Shown here piece after piece: positions 23,338 through 35,376 of a stretch of 64,000 nucleotides of DNA. The notes beneath the pieces are model-generated. The model was not told where the DNA came from and did not search any database. It was given only the letters and a program-made list of their open reading frames with translations. Made by a program: the position numbers and the translations under genes. The first letter of the stretch is position 1, and every line of letters starts with the position of its first letter. The stretch comes from Capillidium heterosporum (taxonomy: Eukaryota > Entomophthoromycota > Entomophthoromycetes > Entomophthorales > Capillidiaceae): NCBI GenBank assembly GCA_016630905.1, contig WBMQ01000001.1, forward strand, positions 2,170,001 through 2,234,000, in the 5' to 3' direction.

Positions 23338-23520
23338 TTATAAGCACCAAACTTTACCGACTTCCTCAACCTGGTGGCATTTGTCACAGCTTCGAATTAA
23401 TTTAGCTAATCTGACTATACTTGGATAGTGATAGAGCCGATCCTAAAGACATATACTAACCAAGCTTACTTCACTAACCAAACTGGCATATTTCCTGCAA
23501 AAAGTATCACAAAATCGAGG
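23338..23520 (-). pseudogene. 8-cysteine family pseudogene (array copy a)
   Basis: The minus-strand reading ends SCDKC-HQVEEVGKVW-C-L-stop at 23338, reproducing the last three cysteines with the family spacing C-x2-C-x10-C. Upstream in the same frame are FCRKYASLVSE (third cysteine) and a fourth cysteine after 15 residues. Then comes a TAG, a fifth position changed to Tyr, and 12 residues to the sixth cysteine. The N-terminal part and signal peptide are too decayed to place, so the upstream limit is approximate. Confidence 0.55.
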
Positions 23521-24834
23521 CTGGTGCAACTAAGTGTAGCTTGAATCAGAAGACTTAAGGCTGAGTTTATTGTGAAAGTAGTGGCTGAGCTTTATTTAAA
23601 GTTTTAAGTAGCTGGAGGCTTATGTTGGCTGATACAATTTTTCAACAGTTGGGTTAGAGTAGGTGGGAGTTCTTTTATAGCTGCAAGGTTGCAACTCTAC
23701 AATTTAGTATTATCAAATCGACGATAAATATGTCAGTAATTTTCAAATGATATGGACAAGTAGCTATGAGTTCGATTATCAACAGAATAGTTCCAAAGCA
23801 ATATAAGACACTGATCAAAGTAAAATAAATGTAAATTCACTCAACTTCAACGAATGAAGTTAGAGTAGTGAGTTGAAGGCTGGATCTCAATTGGACAATA
23901 GTCCTACTTCTACGACCTAATATAATGAAGGCTACTGGGAGAAGAAATATAAGTTAATTACAACATCATATAACGCTAATTTATAGGTTCGGTAGTGCAT
24001 CGAAACCAAAAAAAACTTGATAAGTTCCATGACCCAGTACCTTGATAGTGAATAGAAGGTTATCAAAATTACGGGTTTTTATTAAATATACAAAGCCCGT
24101 GAGAGTTAGAAAATTTTCAATCACTTCTAATAGATACAGTAGGAAAATTAGAATTATGTCAAGTAAAAGGATAGCCAGCTTTATGTATAGTGCTAAGCGC
24201 CGAGTTTAACTAACTAGCTCCTGATAGGCAGATTCCATGTCATTATCTAAAGGTTGCCGACTTTTAGGCAGGATTTCAAAGTGAGATCGTACATCTATTT
24301 TGAAAATGGCTATTGGCTTGGATTTTGACAACCTACATCATTCTGAACGCAAAGCTTGAAACAACTCTTAAAGATATAGCACCACTTTAAGTGATATTTG
24401 GCCAAAATATTGGGGGCTATTGATCTTTCTATCATACAGCTAGCCCCAAAGCCTTTTGCAAACTTCTCCTTACCTTTACTGGTAGAATGAAGTCGAACTA
24501 GTAAGTACTATCTCCAAGCTTCAGTTCCGATTTGCCCCAAGCTCAAGTGATGCGAGGTAGGGAACTTCAGTGCCATCCTTTATTCAAACTAAGGTTGGTA
24601 GGAGTAGCTAGCACTATCAACCGTATCAACTCCTATGTTCCTTTGGAAAACAAAATTGACGTTACAAGCCCAGTTAACAGGCTCAAAAATTGAAATAAAA
24701 TATATATTAAAAGGTAGTTTCCATTGAGATTTAATAGACCCAGTAGAACTTAAGCCCATACCAATTATAAATTAAAAGAAAATAAGTTTTATTGACCAAA
24801 AGTATAGCACAGCTTCTACAAAAACTTTTCTTCA
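23521..24834. other. Intergenic between array copies
   Basis: Gene-free on both strands. I could not find another family relic here by eye, although the decay level would hide one. Confidence 0.35.
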
Positions 24835-25092
24835 TTATATGAGGAAGGAACATTCACCGAGACTGGGTTTATTTTCGAGCTTACAGTTGGGACAGAAGCT
24901 TTTAACTTTGGTATTGGAGTTCGGTTCATCGCACTTGTAAAAACCATTTGTGTTATAGGGTCCAGTTAACCATGCATTACCTTACTCGAAGCGTTTTCTA
25001 CAAAAGAAATCAATCATAGTGCCACACATACACTCAAAGTAACTTTCCTGCAGTAAAAATAAATTGGCTGTAACTAATAAATAGAAGCACAT
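24835..25092 (-). pseudogene. 8-cysteine family pseudogene (array copy b)
   Basis: Eighty-six codons in one frame from an ATG (25090-25092), a hydrophobic leader (MCFYLLVTANLFLL), then ECMCGTMIDFFCRKRF, a TAA at 24982-24984, and LTGPYNTNGFYKC. After 12 residues it continues FCPNCKLENKPSLGECSF to a stop at 24835. The spacing matches the intact genes exactly, except that the fourth cysteine is Tyr. The only lesions are one nonsense codon and that C-to-Y change. Confidence 0.7.
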
Positions 25093-25501
25093 TTTTCCTA
25101 TAGTTCAATTTTAATTATTAGGCTGACGGCTCTATCGTATCTCTAAAATATATTGGCAGATGTCGCTTATAGAATTCATTTCAAAATAGACGCTAAAATT
25201 CCAAATTAATTATAGGTTAAAACAACAAAAGATATTAGTTATAGTGCAGTCGAAATGAGTAAATAGGTTGTATCTTTTTAAACTAAATTGTATTTTGAAA
25301 ATTTCGTAATTCCAATTCAATAACGACTTCTAATCTGTAGAAATGCATTTGCGATAATATATTAGAACATAGTTGATATATACAGCATATTAGTTGAACA
25401 TGTATTTTAAATACACATAGCCCTACAGCTTCCAATCAAAAATATAGGAAATAGAAGGCACAACGAATTGTATATTTGTTAGTGGTTTAAAAACCCAATC
25501 A

Positions 25502-25753
25502 TCAAACACAATAATCCTTATCGAAATCTAAACCACTGTTGCATTTATTTCAGCGAGATGCTACATCAGCCATTGCATTAGGCTTGTGGCAGTTGTAGAA
25601 TATGTTGGACTCACAGTTCTCAAGTAATTCCTTAGAACCATTGATGGACTTTGAATCAGAGATTTTCCAAATAGGAGCCATATTTGCAGGTCACTGTATA
25701 CTATACCAACGATATAAAACTGATAGTGTTCAAGAAAATTGACTAAATTTCAT
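25502..25753 (-). pseudogene. 8-cysteine family pseudogene (array copy c)
   Basis: Starts at an ATG (25751-25753, MKFSQFS then stop). A frame change follows, then TCKYGSY, another frame change, and a continuous block KELLENCESNIFYNC carrying cysteines four and five seven residues apart. After a TGA it ends NKCNSGLDFDKDYC (C-x10-C) and a stop at 25502. At least two frameshifts and several stops. Orientation and spacing identify it as a family member. Confidence 0.6.
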
Positions 25754-26401
25754 GATTTAGGGTGAATAAGATATAGGGTGCAGATTCTGATGCCTTGGAA
25801 AATGTTTAGTTGACTTCAGTTTGGGTACTTGTGCCATCCAAATAGACAATCTAATCCCAAATTTTCATTTTTCGTTTGCATAAGAACCATGACTAAAGAT
25901 CTAAGGTTTAGCACAAATTTACGTCTCTTATTACTTTGTATTTATCAGCTGTATGAGTTGGAAATTTTGACTAATCTATTTCCGACAATTTAGATAAGAT
26001 CCCATAAGAATATATTGATCTGAATTTAGTACCAAGTCGTAAATTGGCTAGAGTGAAATTTGACTCGAAATTTCTTGAAAAGTACAGTGGAGCCTATAGT
26101 ACATCAAAAGCTAAAGTCAAGACTAGTTTGGAGCCTGCCTATTTAATCCCTCGAACTTAAAATAAAGATCACTTTAACTGAATAGGTATCCAACTATAAC
26201 TTGGAAAGTAACAAAGTTTTCCTTTTACTGAGGCACTTTACCTACAATATTTAACCTAGCCTATCAACTTAAATAGTAATCCAGCAAACCCAAACCAAGT
26301 TGAAGTTGAAAAGGAAACTAATGTTCAAGTCCAAAACAATAACAAAACTCAACAAAGAAACCAGGAATAATAATCGATTTATAAAAGAATTTCAGAGAAG
26401 T
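25754..26401. other. Intergenic between array copies
   Basis: AT-rich; nothing recognised. Confidence 0.35.
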
Positions 26402-26664
26402 TCAACAGTAATAACACTGATTTTTACACCATTTGATAGACTTACTGCAGTGAAAATGGCTTTTTACTAGGTCAGCTTGACCCCTCTATCGAAAACAATT
26501 GTACTACCCATAGTGTACGCAGTTGCCACCAACTAGGATGCTGCCATCATCTTTAGAACAGCATCCATAGTAGTAACTTTGATATTCGTTACAGTTGCAA
26601 CTAAAAGTATTCGGGATGAATAGCAGTAAATTGTGATTATTAAAGTCGAGATGATTACACGCAT
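26402..26664 (-). pseudogene. 8-cysteine family pseudogene (array copy d)
   Basis: ATG at 26662-26664 with signal-like MRVIISTLIITIYCY. After a frameshift the mature part reads FSCNCNEYQSYYYGCC, with the third cysteine changed to Tyr, then ILVGGNC and, seven codons later including a TAG, YNC. A second TAG follows. The tail keeps the sixth cysteine, a Ser at the seventh position, and the eighth cysteine immediately before the stop at 26402. Clearly a decayed paralogue. Confidence 0.6.
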
Positions 26665-27899
26665 AGCTAAATAAATTAAACTGAGCGTGATAGGAACTTG
26701 AGAAAAACTACTATTACTTATATATGCCAAAACTTGGTATCATATCACCCTAGTTTTACGATAAAAGGTTGGAAGTGATACCAACTTTGATGTAGAGTGG
26801 TGAGTTTAAATTTTGCTTTGCAAAGTGAACTTATCCATTCATCATTAGCTTCGATAGGTCTAGAACAAAAGGTTGAAAAATTATAAATTCTGGATAAGGT
26901 TGCTTGACATGTTTTAATATAATAGGTAGGGATCCCTAATTTTGATAACAGAAGGAAAAGCTATGGTATGCCTTGAATATGGAGCGTAAAAATTTATATA
27001 GGTAAGATTCACAAGATCCTACTGTCACTATATGTGTGAAATAGGTAGATACCCATAAGTTTTGTATTCCAAGTAAAGCAAATGTTCGATGAACCTTGGA
27101 TATGCAGTATAAAGTTTTATGAGCTAGATTCATACTATCTTATTAAAATGATTTTAATACAATACATAGGGATTTGTAAATTTCAAACAACCAAGAGAAA
27201 ATGACTTTAAATCGATAAATTAGCTATAGTTTAAACTGATAGTAAGCAAGTACAATATTCCTATATATTTAAACACACAGCATATCAGTTCTAAAACAAT
27301 ACCAAATTATTTTCAAACCAGCAATTCGAGAATTGTTAAATTTCTATCTCTTGATAACCTTCAGCCGACGATATATTTGGCATCGCATAATAGGCTAAGG
27401 TTTTAAACTCTGCTACGCTTTTTGATATGTAGCTATTGACTATAAACTGGGTATGAGTGTAGATATTTGCAGCTGTAAAAGTAATTGGAAACCCTTTCTA
27501 TTGAATTTACAAATATAAAGGAATCCCCATTAGCCTTCAGGTTCAAAGAAAGTAGATCTGAATTTCCTATATTAAAGGTATAATGCATCAGACGGTGCCT
27601 ACTTTAAACACAATACTTCTCTTGGAAATTGGGAATTTCATAAATAATAATGGTATACTTTCAAGATTTTACTGATAAACTCTTTACCCATATATAAAAG
27701 CCATCTAATTACCTTAAATGCTATCGAAATCAATTTTTAGTTGAATAGTGGAGGAGATAAGGGATAGGCTCAATATGGTACAACCGGTAGCAGCTTATAA
27801 ATAGTTAACTGTAAAGTTCTTTACGATAGAATATCACAAAGCGAAATTTAAAGGCAGAATGAAGCTTTAACTAAATTGAACGCTTTAATTCGATAAGTA
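26665..27899. other. Intergenic between array copies
   Basis: About 1.2 kb without a supported gene. A short diverged direct repeat of about 120 bp is visible: 26880-27000 and 27030-27150 share TTATAT/GTAAGATTC-type blocks around similar AT-rich text. Confidence 0.35.
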
Positions 27900-28157
27900 C
27901 TAGAGATAACAGATGTCTACGCCAGGTTTCCTTCCATTTACACAATGTGAACAGTGGAAGACTAAAACAGCTGAAGCTTCAAGTTCATTGCATCGATAAT
28001 ACCCTCTCCTTTTACAATCCCCTGATAAAAACTTACTGCTGTCAATGGATCGCGATGCACAGAACTCGCCCAAGTGTTGACCACATCTACAGGAATCTTG
28101 GCTATTTATTGATGTTATTAAACTAAAAGTAGCCAAAAGGAATAAAGCTGTTCGCAT
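27900..28157 (-). CDS. Secreted 8-cysteine protein, intact (array copy e)
   Basis: An 85-aa gene read from the ATG at 28155-28157. The reading frame stays open 53 codons further upstream, but only the internal Met gives a clean signal peptide (MRTALFLLATFSLITSINS) followed by QDSCRCG. The cysteine pattern C-x-C-x7-C-x14-C-x7-C-x12-C-x2-C-x10-C is identical in spacing to the gene at 17135, although most other residues differ. It ends CYL. A TATATATATA stretch lies about 60 bp upstream. Intact despite decayed neighbours on both sides, so probably under selection. Confidence 0.75.
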   Translation of the reverse strand: MRTALFLLATFSLITSINSQDSCRCGQHLGEFCASRSIDSSKFLSGDCKRRGYYRCNELEASAVLVFHCSHCVNGRKPGVDICYL

Positions 28158-29058
28158 AGCTCTACTGTTAAATTCAAGGTTGGCAAAAATAAAGTTGAAG
28201 TAAAAGTATGTAGGAAATATATATATACTATTTAATTTTATCTTTACACTGCAGATAAAGAAGTTTCGATCTACAGCTTGAAGAGGATCTAAATTGATCC
28301 AATATTTATGTTGCAAAACTTTAGCTCAGTAATAATCCCAAAAGTTTTTAACGCTATGCACCTTTAGAATAGTTTTGGATTGATGTACAGCGTAGTTGGC
28401 TTTTAAAGTTCGTATATCGCCCTACAACTATTTAGATAAGTTAGCAAGGAGGTTATTTATTTCTATAGCGATTGGGAAGGCTATTCTCCAATTTGTTTAT
28501 AAGGTGTGTCAACAACTTCCAAAGATAAAAACTATTAGCATTTGTAGCTCCTCGAAACAGAACCTAAAAGCTAATCTTCTTTGGAACTAATAAAGTAAAA
28601 TGTACTTTTGAGCAATACGAGAGAAATTCTTATAGTATGGTTGATTTGAAGCGCACTTAACACTTTGACTAACTGGGCCATTGTATTTGTAAAAATTATC
28701 TCTCATTTATAGTTGAAAGTACCAATACTAAAGAACGGACTAGTTTTTTAAAGATATATAAAGATATATATTTACTTTTAGCAAGTTTACAGCATTATAT
28801 ATATCTAGTGACTTACTTTTAAAAGTATCGCTTCTCTTTCAAAATACTTTAGGATCGTTTTTACTTCTAACCATCAGGTTTGAAATTTAAGATACTTAGT
28901 ATCCTTCAATATAAATAAAGTCTATATATATTTGTATATAAGCCGAATGTATCTAGTGTAAATTTACGAAATGTTTATTTGTAATTCATCTACATATTGG
29001 AGTTGCCACAAAGTAGATATTAAAAAGATAAAGCAACTGAATGTTATTCAAAGAGCCG
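28158..29058. other. Intergenic between array copies
   Basis: An open frame at 28396-28590 on the plus strand lacks a signal, domain or promoter and is not called. A tandem AAGATATAT repeat is present near 28756. Confidence 0.35.
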
Positions 29059-29308
29059 TCACTCATACTTACCAACCCTGCCAGGTATTTGAAGGTAAGT
29101 TGAGCAGTTACTTTCATATTGTGTCTTGACGAAACAGTTTCTACACTTGTATATCATATTTATACTGTAATCTCCCAATATTTAAACAGTATCCCTTTGC
29201 CCTGTTTCCACAATAGGTTCCGGTGAACTTACCAAATCTACAAAGAGCTTGACCAGTCACTGATTTTAATAGATTGGAGATACCTAAGAAGAATAAAGCT
29301 GCCTTTAT
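29059..29308 (-). pseudogene. 8-cysteine family pseudogene (array copy f)
   Basis: The start codon position reads ATA (29306-29308), followed by a signal-like KAALFFLGISNLLKSV and CRFGKFTGTYC, in which the second cysteine is Phe. After one frameshift come SINMIYKC (fifth cysteine seven residues after a Tyr that replaces the fourth), 12 residues to the sixth cysteine, then Tyr and Glu where the seventh and eighth should be, and a stop at 29059. The spacing is perfect even where the cysteines are gone. Confidence 0.6.
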
Positions 29309-29782
29309 ATTGTAAAGTTAAGCTTTAAAAGTATGGATGTTCTGATAGGATTATCTAAAATTTACTTGGATATCTAGCTAATTTTGCTTTTATAGTCGGC
29401 TATAGGTGCTTGGAATTGGATTTAAAGTTGTAAGGGGGATCTTTATGATTTGAAATTTTTGAGCCACAGCTGTTGATTCACAGTAATAAACATAAATCTT
29501 AAATTAATACATATATTTGTAAAGATTTTACTGTTTATTTGTCATTTTTAAAATCATTTTAAATGTTGATAAGAAACTGAGAGCTTTGAGTATTCAATTC
29601 TACACTCCCTATCGGAATGCAACTCAGGTTTCTAATGATGTTTATCAGGGTTTATAGTTTTAAAATTAAGTTCAAGACATCAACCTTTGTTGATGTCCAA
29701 ATAGTGAAATTTTCGATGAAACAGATAAATATAAGTTCACTATTTATCAATTTATTAAAAGGATGGTGACTTCATTATTCAT
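29309..29782. other. Intergenic
   Basis: AT-rich, with no gene recognised. Confidence 0.35.
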
Positions 29783-29985
29783 TTAGGGAAATGTCCACAA
29801 AGAATGCTCACCAGCAGGAATTAGCCAAGAGACAACAGTAGCCAGTACTCCATAAATGCTAAAAAAGTTGACGATAAGGCTACATAGAGAGGAAGCTCAC
29901 TTCTCGGAACTTGATCTAGAGGCGGTGAAGTGAACAAGAATACTCCAATTGTAGCTATGAGGCTAAGAAGCGTCATTGAGTTCAT
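29783..29985 (-). pseudogene. Small membrane-protein relic A
   Basis: Starts MNSMTLLSLIATIGVFLF (one membrane helix) and continues with SPPLDQVPRSELPLY. After a one-base frameshift it continues NFFSIYGVLATVVSWLIPAG (second membrane helix) and EHSLWTFP, then a stop at 29783. The same protein, differently damaged, occurs at 30272 (plus) and 51180 (plus). Family unknown; two helices joined by a short polar loop could be the start of a larger multi-pass receptor or transporter. Confidence 0.5.
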
Positions 29986-30083
29986 TGGTTCAATAAAGTT
30001 CTAAGGTTCAATTCAAATCGATTCAGTTTGGTTATAAAGTTCAGGTCAGGTAACTCTCTGGCTTAGAGAGATGCTAATTCTCA

Positions 30084-30171
30084 GTTCTGAATTATACTAT
30101 ACAGATAGCAGAATAAAATATAAAATGATTTAATATATTTATTTAATAATTATTTCTGCTATCTGCATAGT
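30084..30171. repeat. Imperfect palindrome between relics A and B
   Basis: The left arm contains ACTATACAGATAGCAGAA and the right arm TTCTGCTATCTGCATAGT, separated by about 38 bp of A/T. It is the centre of symmetry of the inverted duplication that produced relics A and B. Half of the same motif precedes relic C at 51060. Confidence 0.6.
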
Positions 30172-30271
30172 ATAGACTCCCTGCAATAATATAACTTATA
30201 ATTGAGAATTTGTATCCCTCAAGGCTGAGTTGCACTGACTTGAACCGAATCCTAGAACTCAATTAAAATCA

Positions 30272-30481
30272 ATGAGTTTGACTATTCTCCTTAGCTTCAT
30301 AGCTACGATCAGAGTATTCCTGTCCACTCACCGCCTCTGGATCAGGCTCCAGTCACGAATTTCCTTCTTGTATAGCTTTATTGTCAACTTCTTTAGCCTT
30401 TATGGAGTATTGACTACTGTTGTCTCTTGGCTAATCCCTGCTGGTGAGCATTCTCAGTGGATGCTTCCCAACATAATATAA
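30272..30481 (+). pseudogene. Small membrane-protein relic B
   Basis: Mirror copy of relic A: 69 codons in one open frame (LLSFIATIRVFLSTHRLW, then VNFFSLYGVLTTVVSWLIPA). The loop is frame-altered relative to A, so although it is open it is probably also a relic. Upstream DNA to the palindrome is the inverted counterpart of the region upstream of A. Confidence 0.45.
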
Positions 30482-31165
30482 TATAATAAGTGCTAATTTA
30501 TAAGATATAAGGAAGATTCTAAAAAGATGTAGGTATAAAATAATATTATTAATTAGTTTTAGCATTACTTAATAACTGGACTTAGATCTTATGTCTTAAA
30601 CTTATAGGCTGCAAGTTTACTATCTGCCTTTATTAATTTTATTAATTTAATAAACTTCCCTTTTAATATTAAATTAATTGTTTCCTATTTTAACCTGGCT
30701 TTTTTATTTCAACTTTGAAGCAGTAATTTGCAAAGATATAGCTGTTGTAGCAAAGCCTTAGAAAGTCCCTTTAGAAAACCAACTTGACAATCTCTCTAGC
30801 TTGCCGAACTCTAACCTTAAAGCATGCAGTGATCGATAGTATGAATTGAGCTTAGCACTGTTTTATAATTTAGCATAAAAAATCCAATCACTTTCCTTTC
30901 TACATTCGATCAACTACCACTTTGACAATAAATTTAGACTAGATCGATCTATTTCGATCTAGCAATTAATTAGGCTCCAGTCACATAAGAATCAACTTTA
31001 CAAAGGTGGATTCTTAACACAAATATAAAGCCTCCAAACTGAGTACAACCTGAACTAATCCATTGATCCCCATTGCGAATACTAGCTACCCTGTGAGTTA
31101 CAAAGCTTCACAAATGTATTATTCTGATATGCCTTTAAGACATGATGGACACAAACTAGGCCTTA
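30482..31165. other. Intergenic
   Basis: Very AT-rich, with no gene recognised. Confidence 0.35.
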
Positions 31166-31611
31166 ATGAAACCTTCGCTGTCAGTATTTTCATTCCTCTT
31201 TCTACTTCTACATTTTACTATACATAAATCTCCTGGCTTGTATAACTTTTGGGCAAATGATTATTTCACAATAAAGATATCGATTCCTCTTTATAATTAC
31301 CGCACATTTTCTGAATATATTTTGGCACTGATATTCTTTAGGACGAATTTAATTAGATTAGAATTGGAAGTTAAAGCTTTGAACCCCCAATGGATATTAG
31401 CATCCTACTTGGTCTTGTCATGACTATCGCATCATTTATCTTCATGAATTGTTTATAGGTCCGAATTGCAACTAAATTATCGGTTATTGTAATGTTGGCC
31501 TTAAGTTTCTTTAGTGTCATTGGTGTGATCACCACCATGCTTACCTATCTCAAGTTCAACTCGGCATCCCTCTGGAGACTTCTCTATAATTTAAAAGTTC
31601 AAAAGAAATAA
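31166..31611 (+). pseudogene. Membrane-protein relic
   Basis: An ATG starts a hydrophobic leader (LSVFSFLFLLLHF) and an 85-codon frame. Overlapping in the next frame is MDISILLGLVMTIASFIF, a TAG, then IATKLSVIVMLALSFFSVIG with a following ITTMLTYLKF and a basic end (VQKK) at 31611. Several membrane-helix-like segments in shifting frames suggest a decayed multi-pass protein, possibly receptor-like. A genuine short intron ending at the TAG is not excluded. Confidence 0.35.
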
Positions 31612-31992
31612 TTTCTCCAAAAGGCATGTCTTGGCACAAGTATAGATTAGATTACTTAATCTAGTAGATTAATTACAAATAAATACCTGTAAAAATGCGA
31701 CTGATATACCTTACTATACCTTTGAAACTAGGTCAAGCCTGAATAACCTCAGTTTACCTTTAGTTTTGATCTTTACAAAGTCGCCATTTCCTATTTAGCA
31801 ATAGACCGAAATAGCATCAGTCATCTCATTAAATTCAGAGCTGAAGTTCAAAAGGGAAATACATCAAAATCTAAAGTCTAAAACTATCTCAAACAGCTAA
31901 ATCAAATACCAACTATTATAAGAAATACCCATCTAGTACAGCTTTAAAAAATCTCAAATTATAAAACAATTAAAGCTAAAGTCCAAACTTTA
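31612..31992. other. Intergenic
   Basis: Nothing recognised in about 380 bp. Confidence 0.35.
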
Positions 31993-32271
31993 TTAAGATA
32001 ACTCGACCCATCGAGCACACAGATCGGTCCCTGCATCCAAATTGTTCAATATACACCTACGGCACCTACTGTGTGGTATAGCTTCGAATCCAGGTCCACT
32101 ACAGTAGTACAGGATATCTTTGACGCAGTTCCCAATTAGAAGATCATTGGTGACATCTTGAGCTCGAATTGCACAAAAGGTCCCCACGTAGTCACCACAT
32201 TGACAGGAAAGTGTAAACGATACCCAAGTTGCAAAACTAATTATATCAAAGATGAAGTGGTTTACCTTCAT
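31993..32271 (-). CDS. Secreted 8-cysteine protein, intact (array copy g)
   Basis: A 92-aa single-exon gene with signal peptide (MKVNHFIFDIISFATWVSF) and mature SCQCGDYVGTFC. Its cysteine spacing is C-x-C-x7-C-x15-C-x7-C-x12-C-x2-C-x11-C, one residue longer than the other intact members in two loops. Conserved family words are GNC and LYYC. A six-residue tail (RWVELS) follows the last cysteine. Last intact member of the minus-strand array. Confidence 0.75.
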   Translation of the reverse strand: MKVNHFIFDIISFATWVSFTLSCQCGDYVGTFCAIRAQDVTNDLLIGNCVKDILYYCSGPGFEAIPHSRCRRCILNNLDAGTDLCARWVELS

Positions 32272-33232
32272 AGTTGTTTACCGCTATAAAGTTGAAGTCG
32301 TTCCTAATATAATTAAAGTTAGTTAGTGGTGTATAGAATTCTACTCTACCATTATATATGTCATACGGTTATATGATTTACAACTTTAATATTGCAACCA
32401 AACTGTCGATGGACCTACAATTTAATTTCAAAGGTAGTTGACTGACACTGATTTGTCGAAATGTTTAAAATTAATACGGTATGCTAATATGGGTTGAAAC
32501 GATCGAGGATTTTTTTCGGCTATAAAATTTTCACTAAAGCATTTTAATCTAACAAATTATAGCCCATCACTCCTAAAATAATAGGTAATTGAATCGGTAT
32601 TTCCAAAATGCCTTATTGAAAATTTTATAGCTTCAACAAACCTTCAATCATTTCAACCCATATAGGTACAGCTTTCCGACCTTTTACTTATAGAGCTATC
32701 GCCGTTAAAATTGAAATACTCATGCAAAATATCTTGTGAAACTTTCATAATCTAACTTGAAAAGCTTAGCTCAAATTGCAAAACGAAATTTGCTAAGCTT
32801 TGCGGCCTCAAGTTAACCTCAACCTTGATTCAAGCTTGTATATTAAAGGGTAATACTATCTTTACTAAACTTGTATCTGCAGATAAGAACAAACTTATCA
32901 AACTATGAAAAGTAAATAAAACTATCAATCTATTTTTTCCAAATGCAGGTATATTAATTCAAATTAAAGCTTCATTTGATTATTTTTGCTGGCCTTAAGG
33001 CAAATATCCCAGCCTCAAATTTTCATATACTCAACTAGCATACTATATAAATGACTTTAAATGTAGAAGGAATGCCAAACCAAATAGTTTTGGTTTGAAG
33101 TCTAGTATCAAATTAGAAGGAAGTTGAAGCTTCAATTTATCTAAGATCAGCTTACTATCCAAAGCTTCTGCTGTTGAAAATAAAGCTAAAATTAAAATTT
33201 ATATTTGTATTTTTACCATATAGGACTTTAAT
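32272..33232. other. Intergenic, left flank of the inverted repeat
   Basis: About 960 bp without a supported gene. The similarity with the mirror arm begins abruptly near 33233. Confidence 0.4.
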
Positions 33233-33282
33233 TTAAACCTCAATCCTTGTTGAAAAAAGTATAGACAAACTCAGTCAGTAAA

Positions 33283-33946
33283 TTAATAGCAGAGATCATC
33301 ACTAGCATCTCAAATAGCTTTGTACTCCAATCTATTAGTTACAAGCTCAACCCTATAAACTATGTACAAAGAAACATCGTAGCTAGAAGTAAGTCCTGAC
33401 GATGTAATGAACTTGCCACTTTAGTTGTGAACCCATCGTGCCTTGGATTGCAATTTGATTTGGGATAGAGGGATGTAGCTCTTTATAAGGTAATTTATTG
33501 ATAACCTTCTTTTTATTGCCCAATTTGCCAGTACCAGCTAGGATGACGACTCCTATTTATAGCGAAAATACTATATCGGTCTTGTTGATCAATTTTCGAC
33601 TTGAGTTTTCTGATACCGCAAGATTCTCCTGGTGTAACTATCATGTCAAACTTGTAAGAATCGTCAAAGGCCTCAGCTTTTTCTAAAGACACAAAGGCTT
33701 GGAAGCCGAGTTCTTGGACAAAGAGTTCACTTTGGTGCCTGCACCCTTATCGATTGGAATTTGCGGAAAGTTGCCAACTTTAGATCCAAAGATTTCGGTA
33801 GGGCCTATTAGGTCGGCCAAAACAAACCTGTTGTATACTATAGAAATGGATTTGTGGTGTTATTTGATGGCAATCAGGGGTAAGTCCTCACCTAAGTTGT
33901 AGCATAGGAGACTTAAGGGCACAAGTAGAGCTTGGAAGGCAAACAT
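33283..33946 (-). pseudogene. DJ-1/PfpI-family pseudogene, arm A copy
   Basis: Mirror image of the copy at 45901-46564 and described there. The same frame breaks are present, so the gene was already dead, or died by a shared event, before or through homogenisation of the arms. Confidence 0.6.
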
Positions 33947-35376
33947 GTTGTTAAATACTATTTCTATTTGGATTCCTTGCTCATTTATACATACATGTTG
34001 GTCGATGAGTGGAAGGCAAGAGCCATATTTATTAATTTTGAGGTTTAAATGCAAATGTATCTCTCAGTTTGAAGTAGATCTTTATACCCATATACCGCCG
34101 ATGAAGCTATAAGTTTATGATAAGCTAGTGGATTTCGCCTTTAAATGGATTAAAAAGGTAAGCTAATTCCTGTACAAGGTAAAATTTTGATGTGCAGTAG
34201 GAGTATAAATGGAAAAGAATGCTACCATATTTGAAATAAAGCCTACTTTGCAAAAAATTGTAGATGAGCGAATAGTATGCAATTGGTAAATTAGATAGCT
34301 ATTAAAGGTTTGTAGAACAGCTACCATTTTACTAAAAGTTAGTCTTGTAAAATCAATTAATTGATGTGGCTTAAGCAACATAGCGAAAATAAATTTCAAG
34401 TGGGCTTGTTTGGATGTTCAACTACTTTGTTTAGATCAGTATAAAGAACTATATAAAGATTGGTGACTCCTGAGTTTTATTTGAAACTCTGGTCAGCTTC
34501 TATTCGAAGTGAATTTGGAAATATATATAACCCTAAAGGGATTGAAGGCTTACAAAGCTATTGTTTGCTCTAGCAATATTCAAAGTGCATATAGGCATGT
34601 AATTTTGGATATAGCAATCCATCATTTTTAGAGCTTTAAACCAAAAAAATTAATCTTTTAATTATAATTTCACTTACCTCCACCAATCCTAGCCAACGCC
34701 ATCACCTATTTCAACTCGAGTTATATCTGTTTTACAATCGTCACTATCCGTAGTATCGCTCCGTTTAAACTAAATATCCTTACTCCAATTCTCCATGAAC
34801 CTTAGTTTCAAGCCATATACTTGCCTGTAGTCGATTGGGCAAAAGAAATTGTATACAGTAGAGTTTTATATACACGGTGCATCGCAAATGGAAGTTTGGA
34901 ACCAATTAAGCTGGTAAAGCTGAAAAATATGTGGAAGTTGATAGTACGAGCAAAGCTTTCATTTAAAAAGTTATTTTTCTGCCTATATAGAAGCCAATTT
35001 AGTGATAGTTGCAGACTACATTAAGATGCTTAATTGAAAACTAAACTAGTATATAGCACAACCACTATATATTGATAAAGATAAATACTTAAACTTAACA
35101 GTAATACGCCAACCAACATTAAGCTATATTCCAATTCCAGACTAGTGATAATATGAAGCTTCTTAGTTGAGTTTTAACTCCAATAAGAACGAAATGTCCA
35201 CTATTACCAATCCGTACAATATTTTCCAAAGGCCAAGTTTACTTTGGTGTATAAACTACCCACTCTTTAAAGCTCAACTGTAGGTCTATCCCACAATTAC
35301 TGAATCACCTACTCTACCTAGATGAAGTCAAAGTGAGATTTGAAAAGAGGCTTTTGAAGTTGGAATTGAAGGTCCT

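Noticed and set aside
33498-33902. Mirrored plus-strand ORFs in arm A as a conserved gene
   Set aside because: They are antisense to the DJ-1/PfpI relic; their conservation only reflects the identity of the two arms.
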